This document shows, piece after piece, positions 1 through 5,778 of a DNA stretch of 7,180 nt. Made by a program: the position numbers and the translations under genes. The stretch is from Actinoplanes liguriensis. Lineage in GTDB: Bacteria > Actinomycetota > Actinomycetes > Mycobacteriales > Micromonosporaceae. Location: positions 14,874 to 22,053 of the forward strand of contig KL571340.1 of NCBI GenBank assembly GCA_000715855.1. Direction: 5' to 3'. The notes under the pieces were generated by a model. That model did not search any database. It saw only the letters and a program-made list of their open reading frames with translations, and was not told the origin of the DNA. The first letter of the stretch is position 1. The number at the start of each line of letters is the position of its first letter.

Positions 1-24
1 CTCAGAGATGTGTATAAGAGACAG
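1..24. other. Residual Tn5/Nextera sequencing adapter at the contig end
   Basis: Bases 6-24 read AGATGTGTATAAGAGACAG, exactly the 19-bp hyperactive Tn5 mosaic end used in tagmentation libraries. The five preceding bases (CTCAG) differ by one base from the tail of the Nextera read-2 adapter (CTCGG). The sequence is AT-rich compared with everything to its right, and it interrupts a coding frame at base 25. It is almost certainly untrimmed adapter at an assembly edge rather than a genomic transposon end, so nothing left of base 25 should be treated as biology. Confidence 0.95.
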
Positions 25-102
25 GGCCGCGGCCACCTCGGGCGTCATCCGCACGCCGTCCTGCTGGATCAGATCGAGATAGTGCCGCCGCGCGTCCGCC
101 AT
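25..102 (-). CDS. N-terminal fragment of an unidentified protein, cut off at the contig edge
   Basis: Reading leftward from an ATG at 102-100 gives 26 codons, beginning MADARRHYLDLIQQDG, before the frame runs into the adapter. Nearly every third base is G or C (only two codons end in T) and the residues look like a normal amphipathic helix start, so this is probably a real gene whose remainder lies on another contig. An in-frame GTG at 108-106 is an alternative start. Neither start has a clear Shine-Dalgarno sequence. The gene begins about 35 nt after the stop of the kinase-like gene and on the same strand, so it may be the last visible member of the allantoin operon. I do not recognise the family from 26 residues. 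Confidence 0.55.
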
Positions 103-137
103 GCCCACACGGTACGCACATCGATGAATGCCCGGGT

Positions 138-1280
138 TCAGCGCGCCGCCGACGTGGCCGCCGCGGTCAGGCAGTCCGGCACGTCACCGGCGTGGTACGG
201 CCATTCCGACTGCTCGATGTGCGCGAGGAACCCGGCATACGTCGTGGCCGACAGCAGCGCCGCGACCGGCCGCAGCAACTCCACCGCCCGTTCCGGTTCG
301 CAGCCCGGCGCTGTCTGCCGCCATCGCCGCGCCCACGCCGTGATCACCGGCGCCGGCGTTTCCAGGTGTTCGACGAGCCGCAGCAGGTCGAAGGCCGGGT
401 TGCCGATCGCGGAGTCGCCCCAGTCGACGATCACCGGGGTGCCCCGGTCGTCGGTGCGTACGTTGCCGGGGTGCAGATCGCCGTGCAGCAGGGTGTCGGG
501 CAGCCCGCACGCGGCGACCTCGGCCAGCCGGGCGGGCAGCCCGTCGATCAGCTCGGCCAGCCCGGGGATGTCGCCGAGGTAGGGCGCGGCCACGTTGACG
601 AACCGGTCCACGTCGAGCCGCTTGTCCGGCACCCCGGCCAGTTCGTCCAGGCAGCCGGCGAAGTGTTCCTGCACGGGGTGGAACGCTTCGGCGATCGTGA
701 CGCAGAGCTCCGGCCCGGCACCGTAGCGGTCGTCGCCGGGAACGTGCGCGAGCAGCGTCCGGCCGGATTTGCCGGCGGCCATCACGTACGGCACCAGGTC
801 GGGCGCGACCCCGGCGACCAGGCCGAGGACCGTCGGCTCGTGCGCGAGGAAGCCGGGCACCTGTTTGAGCCAGGCGACCGGGCCACCGGGGCCGTCCATC
901 CGCCAGATCGCGGACAGGTTCCAGGTCCGCTGCTGGTGGGCGGTGAGTGCGGGGAAGCCGAGCCGGTCGAGCACCCCGGCTGCCCAGGCCAGTGTGGCGC
1001 CGGGGCCGCCCGGCTCGGCCCACGGCGCGCGCTGGGCGTGCGGGACCAGGTCGGCGCCGAGCGGGATCAGACCGTCCGGCCGTTCCCGGGTCTCAGCGAG
1101 GTAGGTGACGTGCCCGCCGGGCGGGGCCGACCGGTCGGCGTGCAGCAGCCGCAGCACGGTGACGCCGACGCCGGCCGCGGCGACGACCTCGGCCACCTCC
1201 TGCCACCAGGGGCTGTCGACGGGGAACGGCGGTAACGCGCCGAGCAGCTCACCGGCCGGGTCGACCAGCACGAGGGTCAC
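138..1280 (-). CDS. Aminoglycoside phosphotransferase (APH)-fold kinase-like protein
   Basis: A 380-residue protein with the small-molecule kinase (APH/choline kinase) fold. Visible parts: a likely ATP-anchoring Lys at about 139 (WLKQ) with a downstream Glu at 148, the catalytic loop HGDLHPGN at 266-273 (Asp268, Asn273), and the metal-binding segment IVDWGDS at 284-290 (Asp286). The first ~110 residues are not part of the kinase fold. They resemble an N-terminal extension I recall from actinobacterial homologues, of unknown role. Start choice: GTG at 1280 overlaps the allantoicase TGA by four bases (GTGA), a classic coupled start. GTG at 1292 is in frame but its GAGG lies only 2 nt away. The real substrate is unknown: family membership does not imply drug resistance. 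Its position as third gene of the allB-alc unit suggests co-expression with allantoin breakdown, though this could be incidental. Confidence 0.85.
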   Translation of the reverse strand: MTLVLVDPAGELLGALPPFPVDSPWWQEVAEVVAAAGVGVTVLRLLHADRSAPPGGHVTYLAETRERPDGLIPLGADLVPHAQRAPWAEPGGPGATLAWAAGVLDRLGFPALTAHQQRTWNLSAIWRMDGPGGPVAWLKQVPGFLAHEPTVLGLVAGVAPDLVPYVMAAGKSGRTLLAHVPGDDRYGAGPELCVTIAEAFHPVQEHFAGCLDELAGVPDKRLDVDRFVNVAAPYLGDIPGLAELIDGLPARLAEVAACGLPDTLLHGDLHPGNVRTDDRGTPVIVDWGDSAIGNPAFDLLRLVEHLETPAPVITAWARRWRQTAPGCEPERAVELLRPVAALLSATTYAGFLAHIEQSEWPYHAGDVPDCLTAAATSAAR

Positions 1281-2263
1281 GGTTCGAGACACTGCCTCAT
1301 TCTCGCCCACAGCGCGTCCCGATCGGCGCGCCCGTGCAGACGCAGCCGGGCCATCCCGCCGTCGGGGTAGATGTCGAGCCGGGCGTGGGTCACTTCCGGG
1401 CCTTTGAGCAGCGGGAACCGGTGCGGGGTGTCGGGACGCAGGGCGGTTCTCGGCAGCAGCTCGACCTGGTCGCCGTCGGCGGTGATGCCGGTCAGCCGGG
1501 CCCAGCCGGGAGCGTTGCCCTTGAAGTGGCTGGTGTCCAGGTCGGCGAAGCGCAGTTTGGCCGGGGCGGCGAGCTGCACCAGCACCCAGTCGTTGGCGTC
1601 GTCGCGGCGGCGGGACGTCTCCCAGCCGTCGCCCATGTTCAGCGCGAGGCCGGGCATCAGCATCCGCTGCGGGTGGCCGTAGAACATGTTGCTGCAGTCG
1701 ACGACCCGTCCGCCGTATTCGGCCGCGGCGACGTCGAACACCTTGGGCAGCAGGTCCGGATCGGGCACGACCTCGCCGTGCACGCGCAGCCGGGCGACCC
1801 CGCCGTCCGGGTGGATGTTGAGCCGCACGTGGGTGAAGCGGCGCCCGTCGCCGACCGGGAACAGGTTGCTGCTGTCGCCCTTGAGCTCCTCGCGCGGCAG
1901 GATCTCCGTCCACTCGGCCTCGGCCAGCTCGTCCGGCCCCGGGTAGCCGGGCAGGGCGGCGGCGTCGATCGAGGCGAACGGTGGGTAGTTACCGGTGAAG
2001 AACGCTGTGTCGATGTCGACGCCGTGGATCACGCCGGGCGCGCCGAGCCGCACGATCGCGTAGTCGTGCCCGGGACTGCGCCGGCGGCGGGTCTCCCAAC
2101 CGTCGTACACCTGGCCCTTGTGGTCGAAGGTCTTCGGCGCGTGCCCGGGGACGGAGGGCAGCACGAGATGGTCGGCGGCCGCGAAGAACTCGTCGTTGGC
2201 GTGCACGACGCCACCGCCGAGGGCCCGCGACGCGAGGTCGGGCAGTGCGGTGAAATCCTCCAT
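1277..2263 (-). CDS. alc: Allantoicase
   Basis: Hydrolyses allantoate to ureidoglycolate and urea (EC 3.5.3.4), the second step of allantoin use, in the cytoplasm. The 328 residues show the two tandem allantoicase repeats of this family. Repeat one has GGGVVHANDEFFA at 16-28, DGWETRRRR at 54-62, IDTAFFTGNYPP at 84-95 and a HPDGGVARLRVHG end at 151-163. Repeat two has GGRVVDCSNMFYG at 184-196, GDGWETSRRR at 211-220, LDTSHFKGN at 242-250 and a YPDGGMARLRLHG end at 299-311. Length is about normal and no key block is missing. The ATG shares one base with the stop of allantoinase (TGATG), and a purine-rich GGGAG lies just upstream, so translation is probably coupled. Its own stop overlaps the start of the kinase-like gene. 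Confidence 0.96.
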   Translation of the reverse strand: MEDFTALPDLASRALGGGVVHANDEFFAAADHLVLPSVPGHAPKTFDHKGQVYDGWETRRRRSPGHDYAIVRLGAPGVIHGVDIDTAFFTGNYPPFASIDAAALPGYPGPDELAEAEWTEILPREELKGDSSNLFPVGDGRRFTHVRLNIHPDGGVARLRVHGEVVPDPDLLPKVFDVAAAEYGGRVVDCSNMFYGHPQRMLMPGLALNMGDGWETSRRRDDANDWVLVQLAAPAKLRFADLDTSHFKGNAPGWARLTGITADGDQVELLPRTALRPDTPHRFPLLKGPEVTHARLDIYPDGGMARLRLHGRADRDALWARMRQCLEP

Positions 2264-3573
2264 CAGCTCTCCCTCGTCAGAAAACGGCCGGCGGGCTCCG
2301 TGCCGGTGACCTGCGTGCCGCGCAGCCAGGTGGTGCGGACAACACCCCGAAGGGCCTTTCCCGCGTACGGCGTAACGGGGTTCTTGTGGTGCAGCGCGTG
2401 CGCGTCGACGACGAACTCGGCGTCCGGGTCGAAGGCGACCAGATCGGCATCCGCGCCGACGGCGATCCGGCCCTTGCCCTCCAGCCCGACCAGGTCAGCC
2501 GGACGGGTCGCCATCCAGCTCACCACATCGGCGAGCGAGTGCCCACGATCGCGGGCCGAGGTCCAGATCACCGGCAGCCCCAGCTGCACCGACGCGATGC
2601 CGCCCCAGGCCGCCGCGAAGTCCCCGGTGTCCTGCCGTTTCAGCTCGGGCGTGCACGGCGAGTGGTCGCTGACCACGCACGTGATCAGGCCCTGTGCCAG
2701 CGCCGCCCAGAGCTGGTCCGCGTTCGCCGAGTCGCGGATCGGCGGGCAGCACTTGAACTCGGTCGCGCCGTCCGGGATCGACGCCGCGTCGAGGGTCAGG
2801 TAGTGCGGGCAGGTCTCCGCGGTGACACGCACGCCGTCGGCCTTGGCCCGGGCGATCAGCGGCAGCGCCGAGGCGGCCGACAGGTGCAGGATGTGGACGC
2901 GCCGGCCGGCGGCCCGGGCGACCTCGATCGCGGTGGCGACGGCGGCGTGCTCCGCGTCGGCCGGCCGGGAGGAGAGGAAGTCCGCGTAGGTGGCCGAGCT
3001 CGCGGCGTCCCGCAGATGATCGGGGTCCTCCGCGTGGACGACGAAGAGCGCGTCGGCGGCGTCCATCGCCGCGGCGAGCTGGGCGCGGTCGACCGGCGGG
3101 AACTCCGGCACCCCGGAGTCGGCGAGGAACGCCTTGAAGCCGAAGACCCCGGCGTCGTGCAACCCGGGCATCTCGGGCGCGTTGCCGGGGATCGCGCCGC
3201 CCCAGAACCCGACGTCGACGTGGCACTGGCCGGTGGCGGCCGCCTGCTTCGCGGCGAGGGCGGGCTCGTCGACCGTGGGCGGGAGGCTGTTGAGCGGCAT
3301 GTCGATGATCGTGGTGACGCCACCGGCGGCGGCGGCTCGCGTGGCGCTGGCGAACCCCTCCCACGCGGTGCGACCCGGTTCGTTGACGTGCACGTGGGTG
3401 TCGACGAGGCCCGGCAGCAGCGGGGTGTCGCCGAGATCGATGTCGGTGCCGGCGGTGACCTTCACGGCGTACGGGAAAACGCCCTTGATCTTTCCCTCGG
3501 CGACCGCGACCGCCGCCGGGACCTCGCCCTCCGGCGTGATCGCCCGCCGTGACCGCACCACGAGATCAAACAT
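2263..3573 (-). CDS. allB: Allantoinase
   Basis: Opens the hydantoin ring of allantoin to give allantoate (EC 3.5.2.5). It belongs to the cyclic amidohydrolase (dihydroorotase-like) superfamily with a binuclear metal centre. In the 436 residues I see [10 protein letters not shown] at 58-67 (ligands His60, His62), GFKAF at 145-149 (Lys147, expected to be carboxylated and to bridge the metals), VVHAED at 178-183 (His180), HILHLS at 227-232 (His230), TAETCPHYL at 251-259, VSDHSPC at 301-307 (Asp303) and the C-terminal [11 protein letters not shown] at 395-405. The set matches allantoinase better than dihydroorotase or hydantoinase, and the adjacent allantoicase settles it. First gene of its operon: the ATG is preceded by AGGG at 7 nt, or alternatively by a TAGGGT -10 box that would make the mRNA leaderless. 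Two CCGCGG palindromes lie directly upstream. Confidence 0.96.
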   Translation of the reverse strand: MFDLVVRSRRAITPEGEVPAAVAVAEGKIKGVFPYAVKVTAGTDIDLGDTPLLPGLVDTHVHVNEPGRTAWEGFASATRAAAAGGVTTIIDMPLNSLPPTVDEPALAAKQAAATGQCHVDVGFWGGAIPGNAPEMPGLHDAGVFGFKAFLADSGVPEFPPVDRAQLAAAMDAADALFVVHAEDPDHLRDAASSATYADFLSSRPADAEHAAVATAIEVARAAGRRVHILHLSAASALPLIARAKADGVRVTAETCPHYLTLDAASIPDGATEFKCCPPIRDSANADQLWAALAQGLITCVVSDHSPCTPELKRQDTGDFAAAWGGIASVQLGLPVIWTSARDRGHSLADVVSWMATRPADLVGLEGKGRIAVGADADLVAFDPDAEFVVDAHALHHKNPVTPYAGKALRGVVRTTWLRGTQVTGTEPAGRFLTRES

Positions 3574-3579
3574 GATCAG

Positions 3580-3585
3580 ACCCTA
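3580..3585 (-). promoter_or_regulatory. Possible -10 box (TAGGGT) for allB
   Basis: On the minus strand TAGGGT fits the actinobacterial TANNNT -10 pattern and ends 6 nt before the allB ATG. Transcription would then begin at or next to the A of ATG, giving a leaderless message. No convincing -35 hexamer lies 16-19 bp upstream. The same bases can be read as a Shine-Dalgarno AGGG 7 nt before the start, so the two readings compete. Confidence 0.4.
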
Positions 3586-3606
3586 ACCGCGGTTTGTTTC
3601 CGCGGT
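3585..3606. promoter_or_regulatory. Paired CCGCGG palindromes, candidate operator of the allantoin operon
   Basis: The perfect 10-bp palindrome AACCGCGGTT (3585-3594) is followed by a second CCGCGG at 3600-3605. The two cores are separated by TTTGTTT, with centres 13 bp apart, and the heptamer CCGCGGT is directly repeated. Both lie between the two divergent start codons, 14 and 27 nt from the allB ATG, abutting the candidate allB -10 box, which is a natural position for a repressor. In Streptomyces coelicolor allantoin genes are controlled by an IclR-family repressor, AllR. Which regulator binds here is unknown and no regulator gene is in the window. Confidence 0.4.
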
Positions 3607-3639
3607 AGCCCTTCCCTGCCGCAGCGGATTTCGCAGGCG

Positions 3640-3645
3640 TAGCCT
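3640..3645 (+). promoter_or_regulatory. Candidate -10 box (TAGCCT) for a leaderless mycoredoxin-like transcript
   Basis: TAGCCT matches TANNNT and is followed by 7 nt (TCCCGCC) and then the ATG at 3653. The spacer is pyrimidine-rich and contains no Shine-Dalgarno sequence. This is the typical arrangement for leaderless actinobacterial genes, with transcription starting on the A of ATG. No clear -35 element is visible. Confidence 0.55.
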
Positions 3646-3652
3646 TCCCGCC

Positions 3653-4075
3653 ATGATGCGACGGTGGGGACTCGCTGCCCTCAGTGTGGCCGGTGGCGTG
3701 CTGGTCGCCGCCCTCAAATTCTCGCAGGGCTCGCCGGCGGGCGGGGCCGTCCTGTTCGCGGTCTTCCTGGTCCTGGGCCTGGTGACGTCGCCGCTGGTCT
3801 TCCCGCGCGGGGTGGGCGCCGCCGAGGCCGTCGCCGGGAACCTCCCGATCGTCTACTGGCGTCCCGGTTGTCCCTATTGCTTGCGGCTGCGTGCCCGGCT
3901 CGGCCCGGAGGCGGACCGCGTGCAGTGGGTCGACATCTGGAAGGACCCCGAGGCCGCGGCGATCGTCCGCGGTTTCGCCGACGGCAACGAGACCGTGCCG
4001 ACGGTGGTCATCGGGGGCGAGGGATTCGTCAACCCCGATCCGCAGTGGCTCAAGGACAAACTGCAGACCGCTTAG
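3653..4075 (+). CDS. Membrane-anchored mycoredoxin/glutaredoxin-like protein
   Basis: A 140-residue protein with two hydrophobic segments (about 5-21 and 30-50) followed by a glutaredoxin-fold domain from about 64 onward. The active site is CPYC at 73-76 (Cys73 nucleophile, Cys76 resolving), with the cis-proline motif TVP at 114-116 and a terminal NPDPQWLKDKL helix. The spacing and the residues around CPYC, TVP and the final NP motif closely resemble actinobacterial mycoredoxin-1, which reduces mycothiol mixed disulfides. Mycoredoxin-1 itself is soluble and, as I recall, has CGYC. The hydrophobic N-terminus suggests tethering to the membrane. With a hairpin of two segments the redox domain would face the cytoplasm, but topology cannot be fixed from sequence. 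Chosen ATG 3653: a second ATG follows at once, and the TANNNT box spacing favours the first. It is divergent from allB and convergent with the Cys-rich gene. Confidence 0.82.
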   Translation: MMRRWGLAALSVAGGVLVAALKFSQGSPAGGAVLFAVFLVLGLVTSPLVFPRGVGAAEAVAGNLPIVYWRPGCPYCLRLRARLGPEADRVQWVDIWKDPEAAAIVRGFADGNETVPTVVIGGEGFVNPDPQWLKDKLQTA

Positions 4076-4083
4076 GGGTACGT

Positions 4084-4171
4084 CGTCAGACGCCCGTCAC
4101 GACCAGCTCGCGCGACCGGTTCCGGCTCGTCAGACGCCCGTAACGACCAGCTCGCGCGACCGGTTCCGGCT
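4084..4171. repeat. Tandem 44-bp duplication at the 3' end of the Cys-rich gene
   Basis: Two head-to-tail copies, 4084-4127 and 4128-4171, each starting CGTCAGACGCCCGT and ending CCGGTTCCGGCT. They differ at a single base (C at 4098, A at 4142). The right copy holds the last codons and the stop of the minus-strand Cys-rich gene (TGA at 4132-4130). The left copy lies in the gap between that gene and the convergent mycoredoxin gene and repeats the same end in a shifted frame, since 44 is not a multiple of 3. I see no rho-independent hairpin in it. Confidence 0.95.
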
Positions 4172-4558
4172 CGACGGGCGGGCGTGGATCCAGCGCAGGA
4201 ACCGGTCGAACATCTCGTTCGGCGAGCGTTTGGGCAGGTCGGCAACGGCCTGTTCGAGGTGGCCGGACATGTAGAGCGCGAGCGACACCCGATCCGACTC
4301 GGCGGCCAGGATGATCCGGGCGGGTTCGCAGGGCCACGGGCGGCCGCAGGCACGGCACTCCCAGGACGGGCGCTCCCACAGGTGCTCGACCGTGCCGTCG
4401 GTCGTCTCGTCGTCGCGGTCGTCGTCACCCAGGTGCAGGCTGCGGGTGACCGCGGGCGGCGGGATCGTCGCCGCGTCCGGGCACGGGTACCAGGCGCACC
4501 CGCACGAGCATCGCTGTCTCCATGGCTGATACCAGGTCCGTACCGGTTCGTGTCGCAC
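4130..4558 (-). CDS. Cysteine-rich small protein with W-C-x2-C-G-x-P-W-P-C motif, function unknown
   Basis: A 142-residue protein starting at GTG 4558, supported by GGGAGG 8 nt upstream. It has two cysteine clusters: CSCGC plus C26 near the N-terminus (Cys17, 19, 21, 26) and WECRACGRPWPC at 66-77 (Cys68, 71, 77). These could bind zinc. The second cluster, followed by EPAR, a helix, LYMSGHLEQAVADLP (95-109) and a DRFLRWI helix (118-124), matches a pattern I recall from many small actinomycete, especially Micromonosporaceae, proteins. Those are often labelled hypothetical or, doubtfully, flavin reductase, and no flavin-binding feature is visible here. The last ~13 residues (RNRSRELVVTGV region) are encoded by one copy of the 44-bp duplication. 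The gap of 81 nt to the CitE-like gene upstream suggests a separate or weakly linked transcript. Confidence 0.75.
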   Translation of the reverse strand: MRHEPVRTWYQPWRQRCSCGCAWYPCPDAATIPPPAVTRSLHLGDDDRDDETTDGTVEHLWERPSWECRACGRPWPCEPARIILAAESDRVSLALYMSGHLEQAVADLPKRSPNEMFDRFLRWIHARPSSRNRSRELVVTGV

Positions 4559-4566
4559 CGTAATCG

Positions 4567-4572
4567 CCTCCC
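4567..4572 (-). promoter_or_regulatory. Ribosome binding site fixing the GTG start at 4558
   Basis: On the minus strand GGGAGG precedes the GTG codon by 8 nt. It is the only strong Shine-Dalgarno sequence near the start of the Cys-rich gene, and supports a GTG rather than a downstream start. The rest of 4559-4640 shows no convincing promoter or terminator. Confidence 0.65.
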
Positions 4573-4640
4573 GGCTATGACTGGGAGTACGTATCCGGAG
4601 CGTAATGGTTCGAGGTCATCGGCCTTTTTCGGAACCTGGC

Positions 4641-5765
4641 CTATCTGAGCTGGGTGAGCCGCTCGCGGGGGAAGCCGGCGTCGGTCAGCGCCCCGCAGTC
4701 GAGGCCGCGCAACAGGTACCCGGCGAGGGCCCGGGCGGTGGCCGGCTCGTCCATGATCCCGCTGTCCTGCCGGTCCAGGTAACGCTCCAGGCGGGTCACC
4801 GCCGTATCCCGGCCGTCGCGGAAGAACGCGTAGGTCGACGCGTACCGGCTGGGCAACTGGGCGGGATGCAGGTCCCAGCCCTGGTAGAAGCCGCGCTCCA
4901 GGGAACGCCGGACCAGCCGGTGGTGCAACTGCCAGGCGGCGTGCACGTCGTCGCGGGCGCCGACCGGGAGGATGTTGGTGGAGCCGTCGGAGAGGCGCAC
5001 GCCGGTCTGCGCGGCGGCGGCCTGCATGACCGCCTTGGCGTAGTCGGCGGCCGGGTGCTCCATCGACTGGTACGCCGCGGCCACCCCGGCGGCGGCGCTG
5101 TAGTCGTACGTTCCGTAGTGCAGGCCGGTGCACCGCCCCTGAGCGGCCGTGATCAGCCGGGCGACGGTGGCCGTCCCGTCCGCGGCGAGCACCGCCGAGG
5201 GCAGCTCGATCTGGATCTCGAACGTGAGGGCCCCCGGGCTCCGCTCCAGCTTCTCGCAGACGGTGACCATCGCCTCGACCTGAGCCGGATCGCTGACCTT
5301 CGGCAGCGTGACGGTGACCTCTTCCCCGTACGCCTCCAGGAACAGATCGAGGGTGCGCAGCCCGCGACGCCGCGTCGCGGCCTCGAACGACTTGATCCGC
5401 AGGCCGACGAACGGCGGCCGGGGCCCGTCACGCAGGATCGCGGCGGCCTCGCGGACTGCGGCGTCCTCCTGGTCGTCGTCGCGGACGCCGTAACCGTCCT
5501 CGAAGTCGACGCGCAGGTCCTCGATCGGCTCGCGGGCCAGCTTGTCACGGACCGCGGGATCGTCCCACGGGAAGTCATGCTGATCCATCGTGGACAGCGC
5601 GATCGTGCCCCAGTCACGGAACCGGGCCAGCCTGTCGGCCGGGACGTAGACCGTGTGCACCGGTTGCCGCCCGGCGCGTTCCCCCGGGTACCGAGCCCGG
5701 AGGAACGCGTCGTGGGCGGCGAGGCGCCCGTCGATCTCGGCATGGTCATGATCGGACAGGCGCAT
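4641..5765 (-). CDS. HpcH/HpaI aldolase / CitE-like lyase-family protein (DUF6986 type)
   Basis: A 374-residue protein resembling the citrate-lyase beta/HpcH TIM-barrel family. Blocks in order: RVDFEDGYG at 85-93, LRIKSFE at 122-128 (Arg123 in the place of the family's substrate-binding Arg), TLPKV at 153-157, FEIQIE at 182-187 (Glu187, probable Mg ligand), GRCTGLHYGTYDYSA at 210-224 (Asp221, possible second acidic ligand), LSDGSTNILPVG at 258-269 and GWDLHPAQLPSRY at 296-308, the last equivalent to the IHPxQ motif of CitE proteins. It starts 13 nt after the malate synthase stop, with AGGGA 5 nt before the ATG, so the two are surely one operon. Relatives cleave or form C-C bonds in 2-hydroxy/2-oxo acids and acyl-CoAs, e.g. 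malyl-CoA and citramalyl-CoA lyases. The actual reaction is unknown. Chemistry on glyoxylate or a glyoxylate adduct is an inference from context. Confidence 0.88.
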   Translation of the reverse strand: MRLSDHDHAEIDGRLAAHDAFLRARYPGERAGRQPVHTVYVPADRLARFRDWGTIALSTMDQHDFPWDDPAVRDKLAREPIEDLRVDFEDGYGVRDDDQEDAAVREAAAILRDGPRPPFVGLRIKSFEAATRRRGLRTLDLFLEAYGEEVTVTLPKVSDPAQVEAMVTVCEKLERSPGALTFEIQIELPSAVLAADGTATVARLITAAQGRCTGLHYGTYDYSAAAGVAAAYQSMEHPAADYAKAVMQAAAAQTGVRLSDGSTNILPVGARDDVHAAWQLHHRLVRRSLERGFYQGWDLHPAQLPSRYASTYAFFRDGRDTAVTRLERYLDRQDSGIMDEPATARALAGYLLRGLDCGALTDAGFPRERLTQLR

Positions 5766-5778
5766 GTGAATCCCTGGG

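Noticed and set aside
1..24. A genuine Tn5-type transposon end
   Set aside because: The engineered mosaic-end sequence plus adapter-like flank at the exact contig edge is explained by library preparation. There is no transposase and no target-site duplication.
138..1280. Antibiotic resistance gene
   Set aside because: The APH fold is shared by many kinases of unrelated substrates. The sequence context is metabolic, and nothing specific to known resistance enzymes is visible.
138..1913. A 591-codon minus-strand frame suggesting a fusion upstream of the kinase-like protein
   Set aside because: Residues before about codon 207 overlap allantoicase in another frame and are Arg/Ala/Pro-rich shadow sequence. 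The natural start is GTG 1280 or 1292.
1334..2803. Long plus-strand open frame of 489 codons
   Set aside because: It lies antisense to allantoicase and allantoinase, whose family motifs are unmistakable. Long antisense frames are expected in DNA with this codon bias. It resembles no family and is low in typical coding composition.
4581..4600. Palindrome TACGTA with GGAG/TCC flanks as an operator for the Cys-rich gene
   Set aside because: The symmetry is broken by a one-base offset and the core is only 6 bp, so chance is a sufficient explanation.
4621..4644. Terminator hairpin after the CitE-like gene (GGCC...GGCC flanking an A/T run)
   Set aside because: Only a 4-bp stem with a 13-nt loop, and no T-tract after it in the direction of transcription.
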